From Tetmemena sp. SeJ-2015 (Eukaryota > Ciliophora > Spirotrichea > Sporadotrichida > Oxytrichidae), in contig JAJKFJ010021401.1 in the NCBI GenBank assembly GCA_027382625.1, positions 1 to 64,000 of the forward strand: a stretch of DNA of 64,000 nucleotides, given 5' to 3'. The notes below the pieces were generated by a model, which was not told the origin of the DNA, made no database searches, and saw only the letters and a list, made by a program, of their open reading frames with translations. The translations under genes were made by a program, and so were the position numbers. This document shows, in pieces, positions 10,901-21,245 of this stretch (the first letter of the stretch is position 1; every line of letters begins with the position of its first letter).

Positions 10901-13900
10901 ATGTTAATTACTCAATGAATAAAGTGATTTGATCAAAGCCAAAATGTAGAACTCTTTGACATTTACTTGGACTTCACACTTATGACTGACTAATTACACA
11001 AGACTTAATAATTAGGAATAGTAATAGAAGCCATAATTTTCAATTAAAAATAAGAGACATTTTAGTAAGCTAAAATACTCGCTCTTTTAAGATAATTTAT
11101 CGAAAACGTAAAGCTCTTAATGTAATCAGGATCATTTGATTTGACACTTAATTTCTATAACTCTTTCATGAAGCAGCTCTAGAGTAAATAGGTTTTCCAC
11201 ATTAAAAGTGAGTAGTTTGCTTCTCAAATTTGAGGAGCCTATAATTTACTCCTACCACAAATAATTCAAGAATGTAAGTTTAAATTTCCATATTTAGAAG
11301 GCAATTAAGAGCTTATAATAGTTATTTTCTTTATAGAGTCGAATAGGATTTCTCTATAGAGATTTCCTCTAGACACGAAAAGAATTCCATAAGACCTTTC
11401 CTCATAATGTATTCCAATTAGTAACAGTACTTTAATAGAGTAACTAAGCAATGAGATAAGCATTTGAATTTATGTGAAATATTCTTACTCATTCTTAGAT
11501 TCTTAATTTAAAAGCTAGTCAAATTCAAGCAATAAGATTAGCCTTTTTTTGCTTTTTCTCAAGCAATTAATCCAGTTCAATGGAAATGTCATTAAATATA
11601 AGCGAATTCAAAATAATTGAGCTCAAGTTTATTAATTGAATATATATTCCTGAATTTAAGACTATAGTTATAATTTAACTTCTAATATTTCATTACATAA
11701 GAATTCAGTTCTCACAAAGCAAGAATACTTAATTGACTACATCTTAATCATATGAAAGAGCTTAGATGCAAAAAGGTTAATAAAAAAATATAGATGGCTA
11801 AAGCGTCGCAATAGACAATTAGAAAGATTTCATACATTCTAAATGAGGTATATATTGCTAGAGATCAATAGCTTTTAATTGAAATAAGAGGGGATTCTAT
11901 TCTATATCAAAGGATAGAGAATCAGGCAATTTTTTTTCTTTAAACTTAATAAGAATGACTTCAAAATAATCTTAATGAGACTGTTTCAAATTTTTACAAG
12001 TAGAGCATCTTTTAATAATAAGCTCTTGGCTATATGAAGTATCCTTCATCCCTTTGGAGCATATATTCAAGTAGATTACGAATATCTAAGTTATTAAGAA
12101 TGAAATAGGCCGTATATCTTATTTAATGAAAGACTTGTATAAGGAAAGAAACTTTCATATAAAAATATGAACATATAAAAACTCAACATTAAAATTCAAT
12201 ATACACATTCCTTCGATTTTGAAAAAAATTATGTATCAAAATCATAAATTTTTGCTTCAAAAAAAGAGCTTTTTTTCCCCATTTTTTTTCTGTTCTTTGC
12301 ACAGATAGATAGAGCATAGGTGGTTCCTTTTGCGAAGTGCTCTTGAAATTTCCTCATTCATGCGTTTTCCGCCTCAAAAAGTCCAAATATTGGAAAAAAA
12401 TGCCGAGAAAGTACGATTTTGGGTGCTAAAAAAAGCCAAATTTTTTTTTTAACTAATCATACAGCGCGATAGAGCATAGTCGATTTCATGGGAGAATTTC
12501 CCCTGCTTTTTTAATTTGAGGGCTCTTTGGCCTCCAAAAAGAGGAAATAAAGTGAAAAAATGGTCATTTTTCACTCATTTTTAATACATTTTTAACCATT
12601 TTTAACACTTTTTTACAAAAAAAATGAAAAAAACCCCAAAAAGTGATAAAAAATCGTCGATTTTTGCATAAAAATGAACAAAAATAAGCATTTTTTTCCT
12701 TAAAATTTCACTTTTTTTTACATAAAAATTGTTACTTTTTTCCACTTTTTTAACTAAATTTGTTTAAAACCGAGCTTTTTTCCTTGTTTTTTAATGAAAA
12801 ATGCTCTAATAAAAAACCCTATATTGCATACAAATGAGAACAAGATCTACAGAGACCAGGATCGAAAAATATGAGTAAATGGAAAATCCGAGTTAAAGCA
12901 TGTCTAGTAAATCGAGATGCGCTTTCCATAAGAGATCTCTATTTAGAGACTTTAAAATAAGTGCACTATTTGAGCTTTGTAAATCGAATATCTCTTCACA
13001 GAAAATTAATTAAGCTATAAGACCTAGGTGATTCTTTACCTACTCATCAAGCTCTATCGAATGATGTGCTAATATAGGGGATGTAAAATTTTTTGATTTT
13101 CGCAAATTGTCCTTTTTTAGATTTGAGAGATCTGGCTTGTCTTAATTAAGTGTTTTCTGCTATTTTGGGAATGCGTCTTTATCGTATATTATGATCATTA
13201 ATATCTATTCACTATTTATCTAAGTATATAGGTTATGGGGTTTATAAACGAAAACAAATGAAGAGCATGACTGGATCTTGCCAAAGATTTCGCACTTATA
13301 ATGACGTGTCATTAAGTAATAGTGAGGAGTCGAGATAAATACAGGATAATTATTAGTAACTGCTAACTGCTCAAGATATTAATTAAAATAGATAGTTTCT
13401 TTGATTTAATTTACTAAGATAAAATTGCATCGCCTATTCAATCATATAATTTGTTTTAATTGTATCAAATACGAATGAACCACACTTAAAGTTCGAAAAT
13501 TAAGTTTAATAAAGAATAGATACTCCTAGAGAGGTTGACTCATAAGTTGAATTCGTTCATCGGCAAACTGATAAAATAAAAGAAATTGGAGCTTTCCAAG
13601 CTGTAAAGCCTTTTGAGCAGATATTTAACTATAGCTCTAAAAATTCTTTTCCTACAAATTTAACTTTCAAACAAACAGCTTATTTTTATTATTTTAAAAT
13701 TTTAAACCCATTTTTAGCTTTTTTATTGGGAAAATTTTTTAAAGAGTTAATTTTGTTAAGCAAAAAAAATTTTTTAAAAAAAAATTTTTTAAATTTAAAA
13801 TTATTTAAATGTATATTTAAAATTTAATGCTTTTTAAGTATATTTGCTAATTTATAAATTTCGATTTAATTTCTGTTGAATCCATATTTACGCATGAAAA

Positions 13901-13992
13901 ACATATAAGGATTACAAATTTAAATAATATAAATTTGGGTAGGCAAAGATCCTTTCAATCTCATCGAAGGAGAGATTCTAAAAGTTTAGTGA
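7985..13992 (+). CDS. S/Q/K-rich protein gene interrupted by a 4-kb IES
   Basis: Not recognised. ATG at 7985 gives MIPSQGMRLNSLEDGMDSQ, an acidic, Q-rich beginning. Joining over a 315-bp IES (pointer ATTTTAA) gives EPEISFQEGSNGENERIMG, and the frame then runs without TGA to about 9244. Joining over the 4,046-bp IES (pointer AAAGATTT) continues in frame as LQISKRFRTYNDVSLSNSEE. A third, 27-bp IES (pointer TTAATT, carrying a TGA) leads into the C-terminal part (TPREVDSQVEFVHRQTDKI). The frame stays open to a TGA at 13990-13992, but its last 250 bases are very AT-rich and the true stop may lie earlier or in another frame. The coding parts total roughly 540 codons. Composition suggests a disordered protein; no domain was recognised. 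Confidence 0.55.
8156..8470. other. IES (315 bp), pointer ATTTTAA
   Basis: Direct 7-bp repeats at 8149-8155 and 8464-8470. The insert is strongly AT-rich and has TGA codons in frame. Removal joins EISF to QEGSNGENE in frame. Confidence 0.75.
9261..9395 (+). repeat. Left terminal inverted repeat of the 4-kb element
   Basis: Pairs with 13110-13242 in inverted orientation. The two agree over about 133 bp with only a few small indels and mismatches (for example CACACTTAATT here, CACTTAATT on the right). The outer end reads TAACCCCAATAACC, a degenerate C4A-like terminus. Confidence 0.92.
10385..12246 (+). other. Possible element-encoded frame requiring TGA read-through
   Basis: From the ATG at 10385 one frame gives protein-like sequence for about 620 codons (for example KISLFLLFLKQLIQFNGNV and LMRLFQIFTSRASFNNKLL). 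It contains about 40 TAA/TAG and 12 TGA codons. By the host code the TGAs are stops. By my count TGG occurs once and TGT/TGC about twice in this frame, whereas base composition alone predicts roughly as many TGT as TGA. That fits TGA being sense (Trp) or the frame being decayed. No homology recognised. Confidence 0.3.
12290..13080. repeat. A/T-homopolymer-rich right third of the element
   Basis: Long runs of A and T dominate. The motif GATAGAGCATAG occurs twice, near 12307 and 12469, each followed by a short less AT-rich stretch and a GCCTC(C)AAAAA-like segment, suggesting an internal duplicated unit of about 160 bp. A single AAAACCCCAAAA block occurs near 12632. No coding frame is seen. Confidence 0.45.
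13110..13242 (-). repeat. Right terminal inverted repeat of the 4-kb element
   Basis: Inverted copy of 9261-9395. Its outer end, read inward, is ATAAACCCCATAACC, matching the left end with a one-base shift in the C block. A TA dinucleotide adjoins both termini and may be the insertion target, but the target duplication is not certain. Confidence 0.92.
13385..13411. other. Tiny IES (27 bp), pointer TTAATT
   Basis: TTAATT at 13379-13384 and 13406-13411. The 27-bp insert contains the only in-frame TGA of this stretch. Its removal leaves the frame unchanged and reads AQDINLLRQN. Confidence 0.6.
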
Positions 13993-14156
13993 TCAAGCCC
14001 AGATTCGTTATTCAAGCTAAGGCTTCTAAAGCTCTGAAAATTCATTTGAAGAGTATCAGATTAGTAAACAACCTCACAATAACAACTTATAAATAAAAAC
14101 ATAAGTCATCCACTACACCTACCCGTTAAATTAAATTAAATTGGTCACCAAATCAA

Positions 14157-14159
<3 letters not shown>

Positions 14160-14197
<38 letters not shown>

Positions 14198-14226
14198 TTT
14201 TTTTTTTGGTTTTTTTTTTTTTTTTT
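14160..14226. repeat. Poly-T tract
   Basis: About 67 bases, nearly all T, with one A and one GG interruption. On the minus strand it is a poly-A tract that would extend the neighbouring frame as polylysine. It may mark the end of the minus-strand gene, a reverse-transcribed tail or an assembly-prone homopolymer. Confidence 0.9.
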
Positions 14227-15110
14227 AAATCTTGCTGCATCTATATGTTAGCTTAATCCAGATTTAGTTTTTGATTTGTATTTTGCTATTCATCTTCAAA
14301 GAAATCCACTTATTTAAGCAGTTTAATTTGAGGACTTTAGTACAAATGCAGATTAGACTATTGGCGTTGCCTATTTTTCTCTGCATCTATCTTTGCTTGT
14401 CTGAGTTCACGCTTTTTAATCTGCTCTCTATTTATCTAATCCTACTCTCTTAGATTCTTCTAATGATTTGACACAAGCAAGTGGCAAATTATCACTGTCT
14501 GAATAAATATGCATTTTATTAAATCAAAGAATGATTTCTAAGAGGAAGTATGCGTAGAAGATAAATACTTCTGCTCTTAGCCACAGATTCATTCCATGAA
14601 TTTGATCTCTGCACACTGAGTCATAACGGAAGTAAACCACCTGCACGAATATGTAGATTCCAAGAGTGAAACAGCAAGAGCAAGAAAGGCAGCAGCGAAG
14701 GAAGCTTTTATTGTTCTCCTTTTCTAATTTAACAGCTAGATAATTTAAACCATAGAAATACGTATTAAAGCGTAGTATATTCCCTTTATGACTTGTATTA
14801 GATGGCTACAGATAAGACAGATAAGAGCCTCTCGGTATCTTCTGGCTATGTTAAAATTTGGATCATTCTCTAAGTTTATGCATTAATCATTTGCTTCTAC
14901 TCCAAGGATGGCGGCACTTACAGCCATGAATGCTATTTCAACCACCGTGAGGACGCTTTGCCTGAAGTAGTAACTCTTAGGGTGCTTCTTCCAAAATTCA
15001 TGAATCGTCTGAATGCTATCTTAAGGCTTGTAGAGAGCTTCCTTGGTTCTGAATTTAGAAGAAGCGTTAGTGGATGCTTAACTCTAAATGCTAGGTTTTT
15101 ATTTCTAAAC
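14227..15110 (-). CDS. Multi-pass membrane protein with Q/K-rich tail
   Basis: Not recognised. The minus strand gives a Ser/Gln-rich lead (PSIQSQASTNASSKFRTKEAL), then hydrophobic segments that look membrane-spanning (SVLTVVEIAFMAVSAAILGV, LGIYIFVQVVYF, AEVFIFYAYFLLEIIL), then a charged, probably coiled tail (REQIKKRELRQAKIDAEKN) running towards the poly-T tract. At least two frame changes (near 14690 and 14520) imply introns or IESs. The start codon was not found with confidence and the true stop may lie beyond the poly-T. A plus-strand frame over 14271-14453 is hydrophobic only because it is antisense to this gene. Confidence 0.45.
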
Positions 15111-15169
15111 CTTAGATATGGATAAATTGTAAATTATATTTAGTCTCTTGTTTACTATTAAGACATTTT

Positions 15170-17640
15170 ATAATTTTGATTTTTTTCCTCTTAAACATTT
15201 CAAGTCATGAAAAATATTTTGAAGAGCAAGAAGATCTGATTGTGTTTCAACCTCCACTCTGTGAAACAAGTTATTTAGCTTTTCAAGAAGATCTTAATTC
15301 GAGTACTTAAGATTTCACTGAGTAAAAATAAACTCCTACACCATTAGAAAACCCTTTAAGTGAAGAGCATGTTTAAGGGGTTGAACACTAGGATTCCAAC
15401 CTCTAAAATCTTCTTAGGTTGCGATTAATGTCATTAGAGCTTGAAGATAGAGAAATAAATGCTGAAATGCCATAATAAATACCAAATTTATATGAAGATA
15501 GAAGGGACTCATGTCTTTAAAAAATCCTTTTTAACTTGGCTGAACCAGAAGATCTAATCAAATTAATTTTCATTTTTATTAATCTGAATAGACAAGATTA
15601 AGAAATCTTTACTTACAAATCACTTTCTTAAATTGATATTAAAGATCAAATTATTTTTCTTCTTAAAATGATCATTGTGTAAGACTGGATTCTACTAGCT
15701 TTAATTAAGATTCAGATCTCAATAAGTCTCCCCAGACACTTGTAATAGAAAATGAATGTCGCTCTTGGAATTTGAATGAATAATAAAAAGAAGCTAATAA
15801 GCTTAATTCAAGAGAGTTAATAAGATAAAGAAGTGAAATTGAATTAGAGAATCAATTTTAAAACTCTCCTAATAATTAATAATTAAATCTAATGGAGAGC
15901 GGTAAATATGAAGATACATCAGTATCGCAAACTCAAGACCAATACTTAACCGATCAACTTAATTAAGCTTAAAATAATGCAGGTCAAGGCTATCATTTAC
16001 AGACAATTAACTCTCAAGAAGGAGATGTAGATCTAAAAAACACTCAAATATGCGATAATATAAATCTTACAGAGGGTAGTTAGAGTGACAATTAATATTT
16101 GGAATTCTCTAATAAGTAAAATAGAGAAATGGATCCATAAAAGAGCTAGTCCATCACTTTTCATACCAAAATGAAATTTAACTTGCAAACATAGATCTAT
16201 TAAGTCGAGGAGGATGGCGCAATTTCTCAACCCAATCATGATAAGTAGCAAATCACAATCAAAATTTCAAGAGAGAAAGATATCTTCAACTATTTCAAGG
16301 TAATTATTTTAAGAAACGGCATCTGCAGCAGTAGAATTTGAATGTTATGCAAAGAATTTTTATGATTAATGTGATGATGGAGCGGAAGGGGACTGTGAGC
16401 AAGCTCAAGATACCTAATTTCCTAAAAATTCTCGTACTTAAAGCTATATCTAAGAGCTTCCCGCTCTATCCCCTACTAAGATTGATTTCTTAAGTCCTTC
16501 AAATATATACAACCAAAAGCACCTTCAATAGTTTAGCTTGACTTCTCAAGGCGATGCTGCAACTTTTAACTTTTGCGATCAGCACTTATATTAGAGTAGT
16601 GATTCTCATTAAAACCTTTAACATCAAGGCTCGAAATAGCGATTTAAGGTCTGCTAAAACCCCTACTTAGTTTCAAAATCAAACACCACTTCAAATAAGA
16701 TGCTCGTAAACATGCACTCATTCAAAAGCACTTTAGGCGCTTTACAAAGCGCAGGCCATTCGCTTGGCAAGTAAAATAAACAACCCTGCACGCAATCACA
16801 GAAAGGCCAGCCAAATTATTATAGTGATAACCCTAATCAGTAGTAAATCGCTCCTATCCCAATGAAATTCAAGGTCAAGAAGAACCAGCTAGACGAAAAT
16901 CAATTTCTAGATCAAAATTATGTACCGTCTGATGATCATTTTGACAATATGTCAAATAAAGAGTTTTAAATTTTCTAAATGGCTTCAGATTCAAAGGAGG
17001 GGGTTCCTTACTAGTAGAATGGATCGGGAAGGAATAATTAAATTCTGAGACCTTGTCAAGGCACTGAGGACATTTGTGAAAGCAACTCCAACAGCGAAGA
17101 TGATAAGGAGAGCAGAGTTACTTTGCAGGGAAGATTCAAAGTCAAATTGCAAGAAAGTAACAAATCTTAAGAAGACTCGTAAAACAATATTGAGCGCTAA
17201 TATCATTTATGATGACATAAATACAAAATTGGAATTTGTATCATGCTGATGATATAAGTCCCTAGCAAAGAGTGAAGAATAGGCTAAAGCTTAACCTTAA
17301 AAATGCAGAAATATTTGATTAAGCCAACTTCTAGAAAGAGATTGAAAAGTTTGAGCAAGCAGCAACAGTTGAAGATCCCAACTAAAGCAACAGAAGTCAA
17401 TCAGATTCATCAAACTAAAACAATCAAACATAATAGGAGGGCATTCAAGAACAATCATAGTTGGAGTGTGATGATACTTCATTCTCAAATCAACACTCAA
17501 AATTAAAGTCAAGTAATAAGAAAGATCAATAAATATAATCTTAGTTGAATAGCCCAATATCATTACCAAATATTAAATTCTATTTAATGCTGGATCAAGT
17601 TTTTCCTTAAATAAAATTGCAGTTTGGTTCAGATTTTAAT
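15170..17640 (+). CDS. Long Q/N/S-rich protein
   Basis: Not recognised. The frame begins around 15170 (EKYFEEQEDLIVFQPPLC), shifts at a possible 20-nt GTAAG...TAG mini-intron near 15683, runs through SPQTLVIENECRSWNLNEQ and MDPQKSQSITFHTKMKFNL, and continues after a GTAATT...CAG intron at about 16301. The next block (FECYAKNFYDQCDDGAEGD to SNSEDDKESRVTLQGRFK) stays open to a TGA at about 17210. A further segment (WNLYHADDISPQQRVKNRL) runs towards 17640. Gln is encoded mostly by TAA/TAG. No TGA was found at the far end, which abuts the convergent calpain gene, so the 3' end is approximate. The start is also uncertain. Confidence 0.5.
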
Positions 17641-17660
17641 CTTAAAACGTCCAAATTTCA

Positions 17661-20199
17661 TCAATATACCTCTCTGAAAGTACAAGTAGATCCTCTTGCA
17701 AACTCTTCAGCTCCTGGGGCTGCTTCAGCATGCATGAAGAATTCGATGTGACCTGGCTCTACAACCTTAGCAACTTTACCTGAAGATTCTGAGAAGACCA
17801 TGTTGCGAGAGCTGTTGCAATCAAGAGTGATTTCAATTGCTCTTGATCCAACATTTTCAATGCCGTATGTGAAAGTGTAGGACTGCTCACAGAACTTGTT
17901 GAGAAGGCGATAAGAACCTGGGCGCTCTTCAAGAGTCTCTGCGAACTTTTCAGGATAATTTTGTTGACAAAGACATCATAGTCCTTCTTAGGAGTGGCCT
18001 CTTCGATTTAGATCTCAATTGACTTGAGCGAATGGATAGTAAGCATGAAGCAGCGTGACTCGAAAGGATAGAGATCCTTATCATAGCCCCACTTCTCTAG
18101 CCATCTCCAAACAGCAGATTCACCTTGAGTACGGATGGCATCTCTCCAAAACTCTAGGAATCCTCTGCGATTAATGCCTCCCTCTTCATTGTTACAGAAA
18201 CGCTTTGATATCTTTCTGTGGAACTCTTCTTCTAAGAAAAATATATTTATGTTCTGTTAGGTTGACGTTCAAGCGTCCATAGAACTCTTGGAATTCTGAA
18301 AACTCAACAATGTTGTTGATGATAACTTTGTCGAGTCTTCTGAAAATATCCTTAATGCAGAGCTCTGCAACTGGGTGCAGATCACCATTGTTGTCAAGAA
18401 GCTTAATGTACTCGCTCTTAGCAGAAGGAGGGCGCTTCATTGTGCAGCCACTTGTTCTTGGCAAGATCAAGTATTCACCAGGTTCCAATTCAACATCTAG
18501 TTCAACTTGTCTCTCAGCGCTGAATTCTTTCATGAAAATTAGATCAAGTCCTCCAGTTTGATAGTTTTTCTGAAGCACAGCCACACCAATTGCGATGTAA
18601 GGCTTGCGGCGGATGAGATCTTAGATTCTCTCATCTTCTTGATGAAGTCCAATCAGTACTCTCTACTTTTGAGCAACCTTGATCTCATAAACTTGAGTAG
18701 AATTATTAAGTTCTCGCAATAGTATGCATTTGTTTAGTAGAACTTTGGATTTAGCTTGATTGTCGAGATCTGATACTCTGGTGGTGAATTCTCCCTTAAC
18801 TCTAATTTCTTCCCAGTCGCTGACTTTGCAAACGTTGAGGGCTCTGAAATGTTGAGAGAAGTCTCTGAAACTCATCCAGAAAGTGCCATCATCGCCGAAG
18901 ACTGGCTTGATATTTAAATTAAGATAGCCTGCTTCATTTGCTCTGTCCAGAGGTTAGAGTTGTCAGACCATTCTCCTTGCCACTCAAAAGTTCCCCAAGG
19001 GTTTCTGATGTTCACAAGCTGGTTTCCATATGCCTCTTTAACTTGAATGACAGAGTAGCGTGACCTGGCACATTTAAAAATTATTCAAATTCAATAATAT
19101 TTATTCTTATAGACTAATCATTATTTTATAATAGCTTTTTATCTCAAATCATTTTTTTATTTAAACTCTAATTTTAATTAAATGTTGAATTATTCACAAG
19201 TCCACCAGCCTCAGTAGGACCTCCAGTTTCGGTCCATCTGTCCTCACCAGCTGTAGAGGAACTGATAAGATATCCACTCTCATCGAACTACTTCATCTTT
19301 CTGAAGAATTCTCCATTGTCTATCATATCTTGAGTGGCCTGGTCCTCAAAGTCAAAGCATTCAGTGGGGCTTCCAGTCAAATCCGCTAAATACTTAAATA
19401 AATCCATCATGCCCTCATTGGCAAATCCTCCTCTGAGAGTGTAGTAGTTACCATGAATCTTAGCATAGGCCTTCTCAAGAAGAAGTACCCACAACTCATT
19501 TCCATTAGCTCTTGAGAAGACGGGGCCGCCCTCAACAGAGCAAGGGAAGTAGTCATCAACAGTCACTTCCATCCATTCACCATTTTTGCAAATCTTTATC
19601 CTGTACAGACCCTCTTCATTGAACTTCTGAGTAATGAAAAGTCTTTCAACAAGGTGAGGCATTTCAGCAAGAGAGGCTAAGGCGCACATGAACCAGCAAT
19701 CACCCAACTGTCCTTGCTTAATATCATTAGGCTCAATCTTTTTGTAAAAAACTTCTGGTGCGAACAGTCCCTGGCTTTCATCTACGATCATAAACTCGTG
19801 AGGTCTCTTCCAAACGATTGGCTGTCCGAATGGCTGGGCTTCAGTTGAAGGGTAGATAGAGCTCTCTACGGGAGGGAACTCAATATCTAGGAAGTTGCAA
19901 GAATAAAATAAGTTGACCTGGGCATCTCTCAACTTCTTTCTGATTGAGTCAAGTGGCATGATGTCGTAGGGGAAGGTCTCAAAGAGCTGCTTTGAGAATT
20001 TAAGAAGTGAAGGAATATCTTTGGGCTTGGGTCCATCCATCAGTTGCTGGTTTGTCAAAGATTTGGGAATACCCTGTGACTTAGCTGCGTTCTTTACTGT
20101 GTATGTGAATTTGATTCTGAGGAGCCAGTCTCCGAAAAGCTTAACTTGAGCAACTTCCTCATTAGCGAAGGGCTTGAGCTTTGCTGTCTTAGTTGTCAT
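17661..20199 (-). CDS. Calpain-type cysteine protease
   Basis: Ca2+-regulated papain-fold protease, probably cytosolic. Starts MTTKTAKLKPFANEEV at 20199 and ends at a TGA at 17661-17663. The core shows QGQLGDCWFMCALASLAEM with the catalytic Cys, then NELWVLLLEKAYAKIHGNYY, the His block GHA(Y)SV, and IRNPWGTFEWQGEWSD with the catalytic Asn. A C2-like/calpain domain III region (GDDGTFWMSFRDFSQHF, DLDVELEPGEYLILPRTSG) and a second beta-rich C-terminal region (RPGSYRLLNKFCEQSY) follow. A 126-bp IES (pointer TGTG) sits just before the catalytic His. Right after it one base seems missing (CACGCTACTCT instead of CACGCTTACTCT), shifting the frame: a sequencing error, an unseen junction or a damaged germline copy. 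Confidence 0.88.
19073..19198. other. IES (126 bp) in calpain, pointer TGTG
   Basis: CACA at 19069-19072 and 19195-19198 (TGTG on the coding strand). Removal joins GGLV to PGHA, the normal sequence before the calpain active-site His. The insert is AT-rich with no useful GT...AG solution. Confidence 0.65.
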
Positions 20200-20289
20200 G
20201 TAAGAATTAGCGAAAGAAGCTCCCTCACTTCATTTTATCAATAATTTAACAATGCTTTGAATTAATTATTTTTATAATCTATAATTTAA

Positions 20290-21238
20290 TCATACTAAGT
20301 TTATTAAAAAAGGTAAATAAATTTAACTTCCAGTAATGTCTACTGTGATCTCAACGTCCTTGTCAAGCTTGGTTTCAATCTATATTAAAGGTGTTACTTA
20401 TTATCTCTAATCAAGGTTATTCTTACTCTGTAGAAATTAGTCTAGTCGAGGACTTCGTAGTTCTAGTAAGATGGTTCTACTCTTTTATAGAGAATGATTC
20501 CCTCACCGATTTCTTGCGAGACTGTGTTATCTGCCATCTCCTTCAATAGATAAAATCCGTATTTCACATTCTAAATATAGTGATGCAAATTTGTTAGTTT
20601 ATCTTGCTTTAATGAGCTGTTGAAGAATTTATTTTTATTTAAGATATTAATTGCAGCCCTTATCTACATAATTGGTGTTTACTGAAATGATGATGCTATT
20701 TTGCTCTTCTCTTTGAACTGAGGCGACATTTGTGATGAGAGTAGCTGGCAAGAAGTACTCTACAGAGCCTGCACTTGTGCTCCTTTGAGAGAGGAGAAGC
20801 TGAATATTATCCATAAGCTTGCCTAACTCTTTTTGAAGGTTTTCCACTTTCATAGTAATCTCTTATAGCGTATGCTCGGTAAACTAGAATTCCTTTATCA
20901 TAGACTAGTAATCGGTGTCTTGTGTTACCACACTATAATAAGTGGTGAGCCATATTTCATGCTTCTTACCCTTCGAGTGACTTCAAATCCTGCTTTAGCT
21001 CTTTCTAGAAGACTTGCATCTGCCCCAATCTTAAGTTGAAAGATCGAAGTTGCTCGTACATTTTGAACATCTGCTCTTCTGGAGAATCCTTAGCTCTCAC
21101 ATTTGACAGATCTATAAGCTGCTCTAGTTCAATTACAAAATAGTAAATATATTCCTGAGCCTTTTAACGAAGTCTTTTGTACTCGAGTAAGTCAACAGCT
21201 TTCGAACCTAAATCGGAAGTCTTTACCTTGCCAATCAT
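20290..21238 (-). CDS. Coiled-coil protein, unknown
   Basis: Starts MIGKVKTSDLGSKAVDLLEY at 21238; TGA at 20290-20292. An N-terminal helical part (EQMFKMYEQLRSFNLRLGQM, KELKQDLKSLEG) is followed by a GTAAG...TAG intron near 20970, a helical segment (MKVENLQKELGKLMDNIQL) and a beta-like part (IIISVNTNY). A second intron (about 20560-20664) leads to NVKYGFYLLKEMADNTVSQ, and a third to a short tail. About 245 residues. I do not recognise the family. It begins only 8 bp from the stop of the next minus-strand gene. Confidence 0.6.
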
Positions 21239-21245
21239 AATTTCC

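Larger units (their letters stand above)
9245..13290. mobile_element. 4,046-bp IES carrying a TIR transposon-like element
   Basis: An 8-bp direct repeat AAAGATTT at 9237-9244 and 13283-13290 flanks this block. Removing block plus one repeat joins SKRF to RTYNDVSLS in the host frame. Inside lies an element of about 3.98 kb (9261-13242) with terminal inverted repeats of about 133 bp. The size, the TIRs and the CCCC-containing termini recall telomere-bearing elements (TBE) of stichotrich germlines, but no transposase motif was recognised, so membership is an inference. The interior has a possible long frame at 10385-12246 and an A/T-homopolymer-rich right third. Confidence 0.85.

Noticed and set aside
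10385..12246. Mitochondrial DNA insertion encoding a ribosomal protein
   Set aside because: TGA as Trp would fit ciliate mitochondria, but the same frame needs about 40 TAA/TAG to be sense, which the mitochondrial code does not allow.
12625..12645. Internal C4A4 telomere repeat
   Set aside because: Only one AAAACCCCAAAA block amid A-runs; expected by chance in such sequence.
14271..14453. Hydrophobic plus-strand 60-residue frame
   Set aside because: It is antisense to a charged, Q/K-rich minus-strand frame that continues in both directions; hydrophobicity is the usual shadow of such codons.
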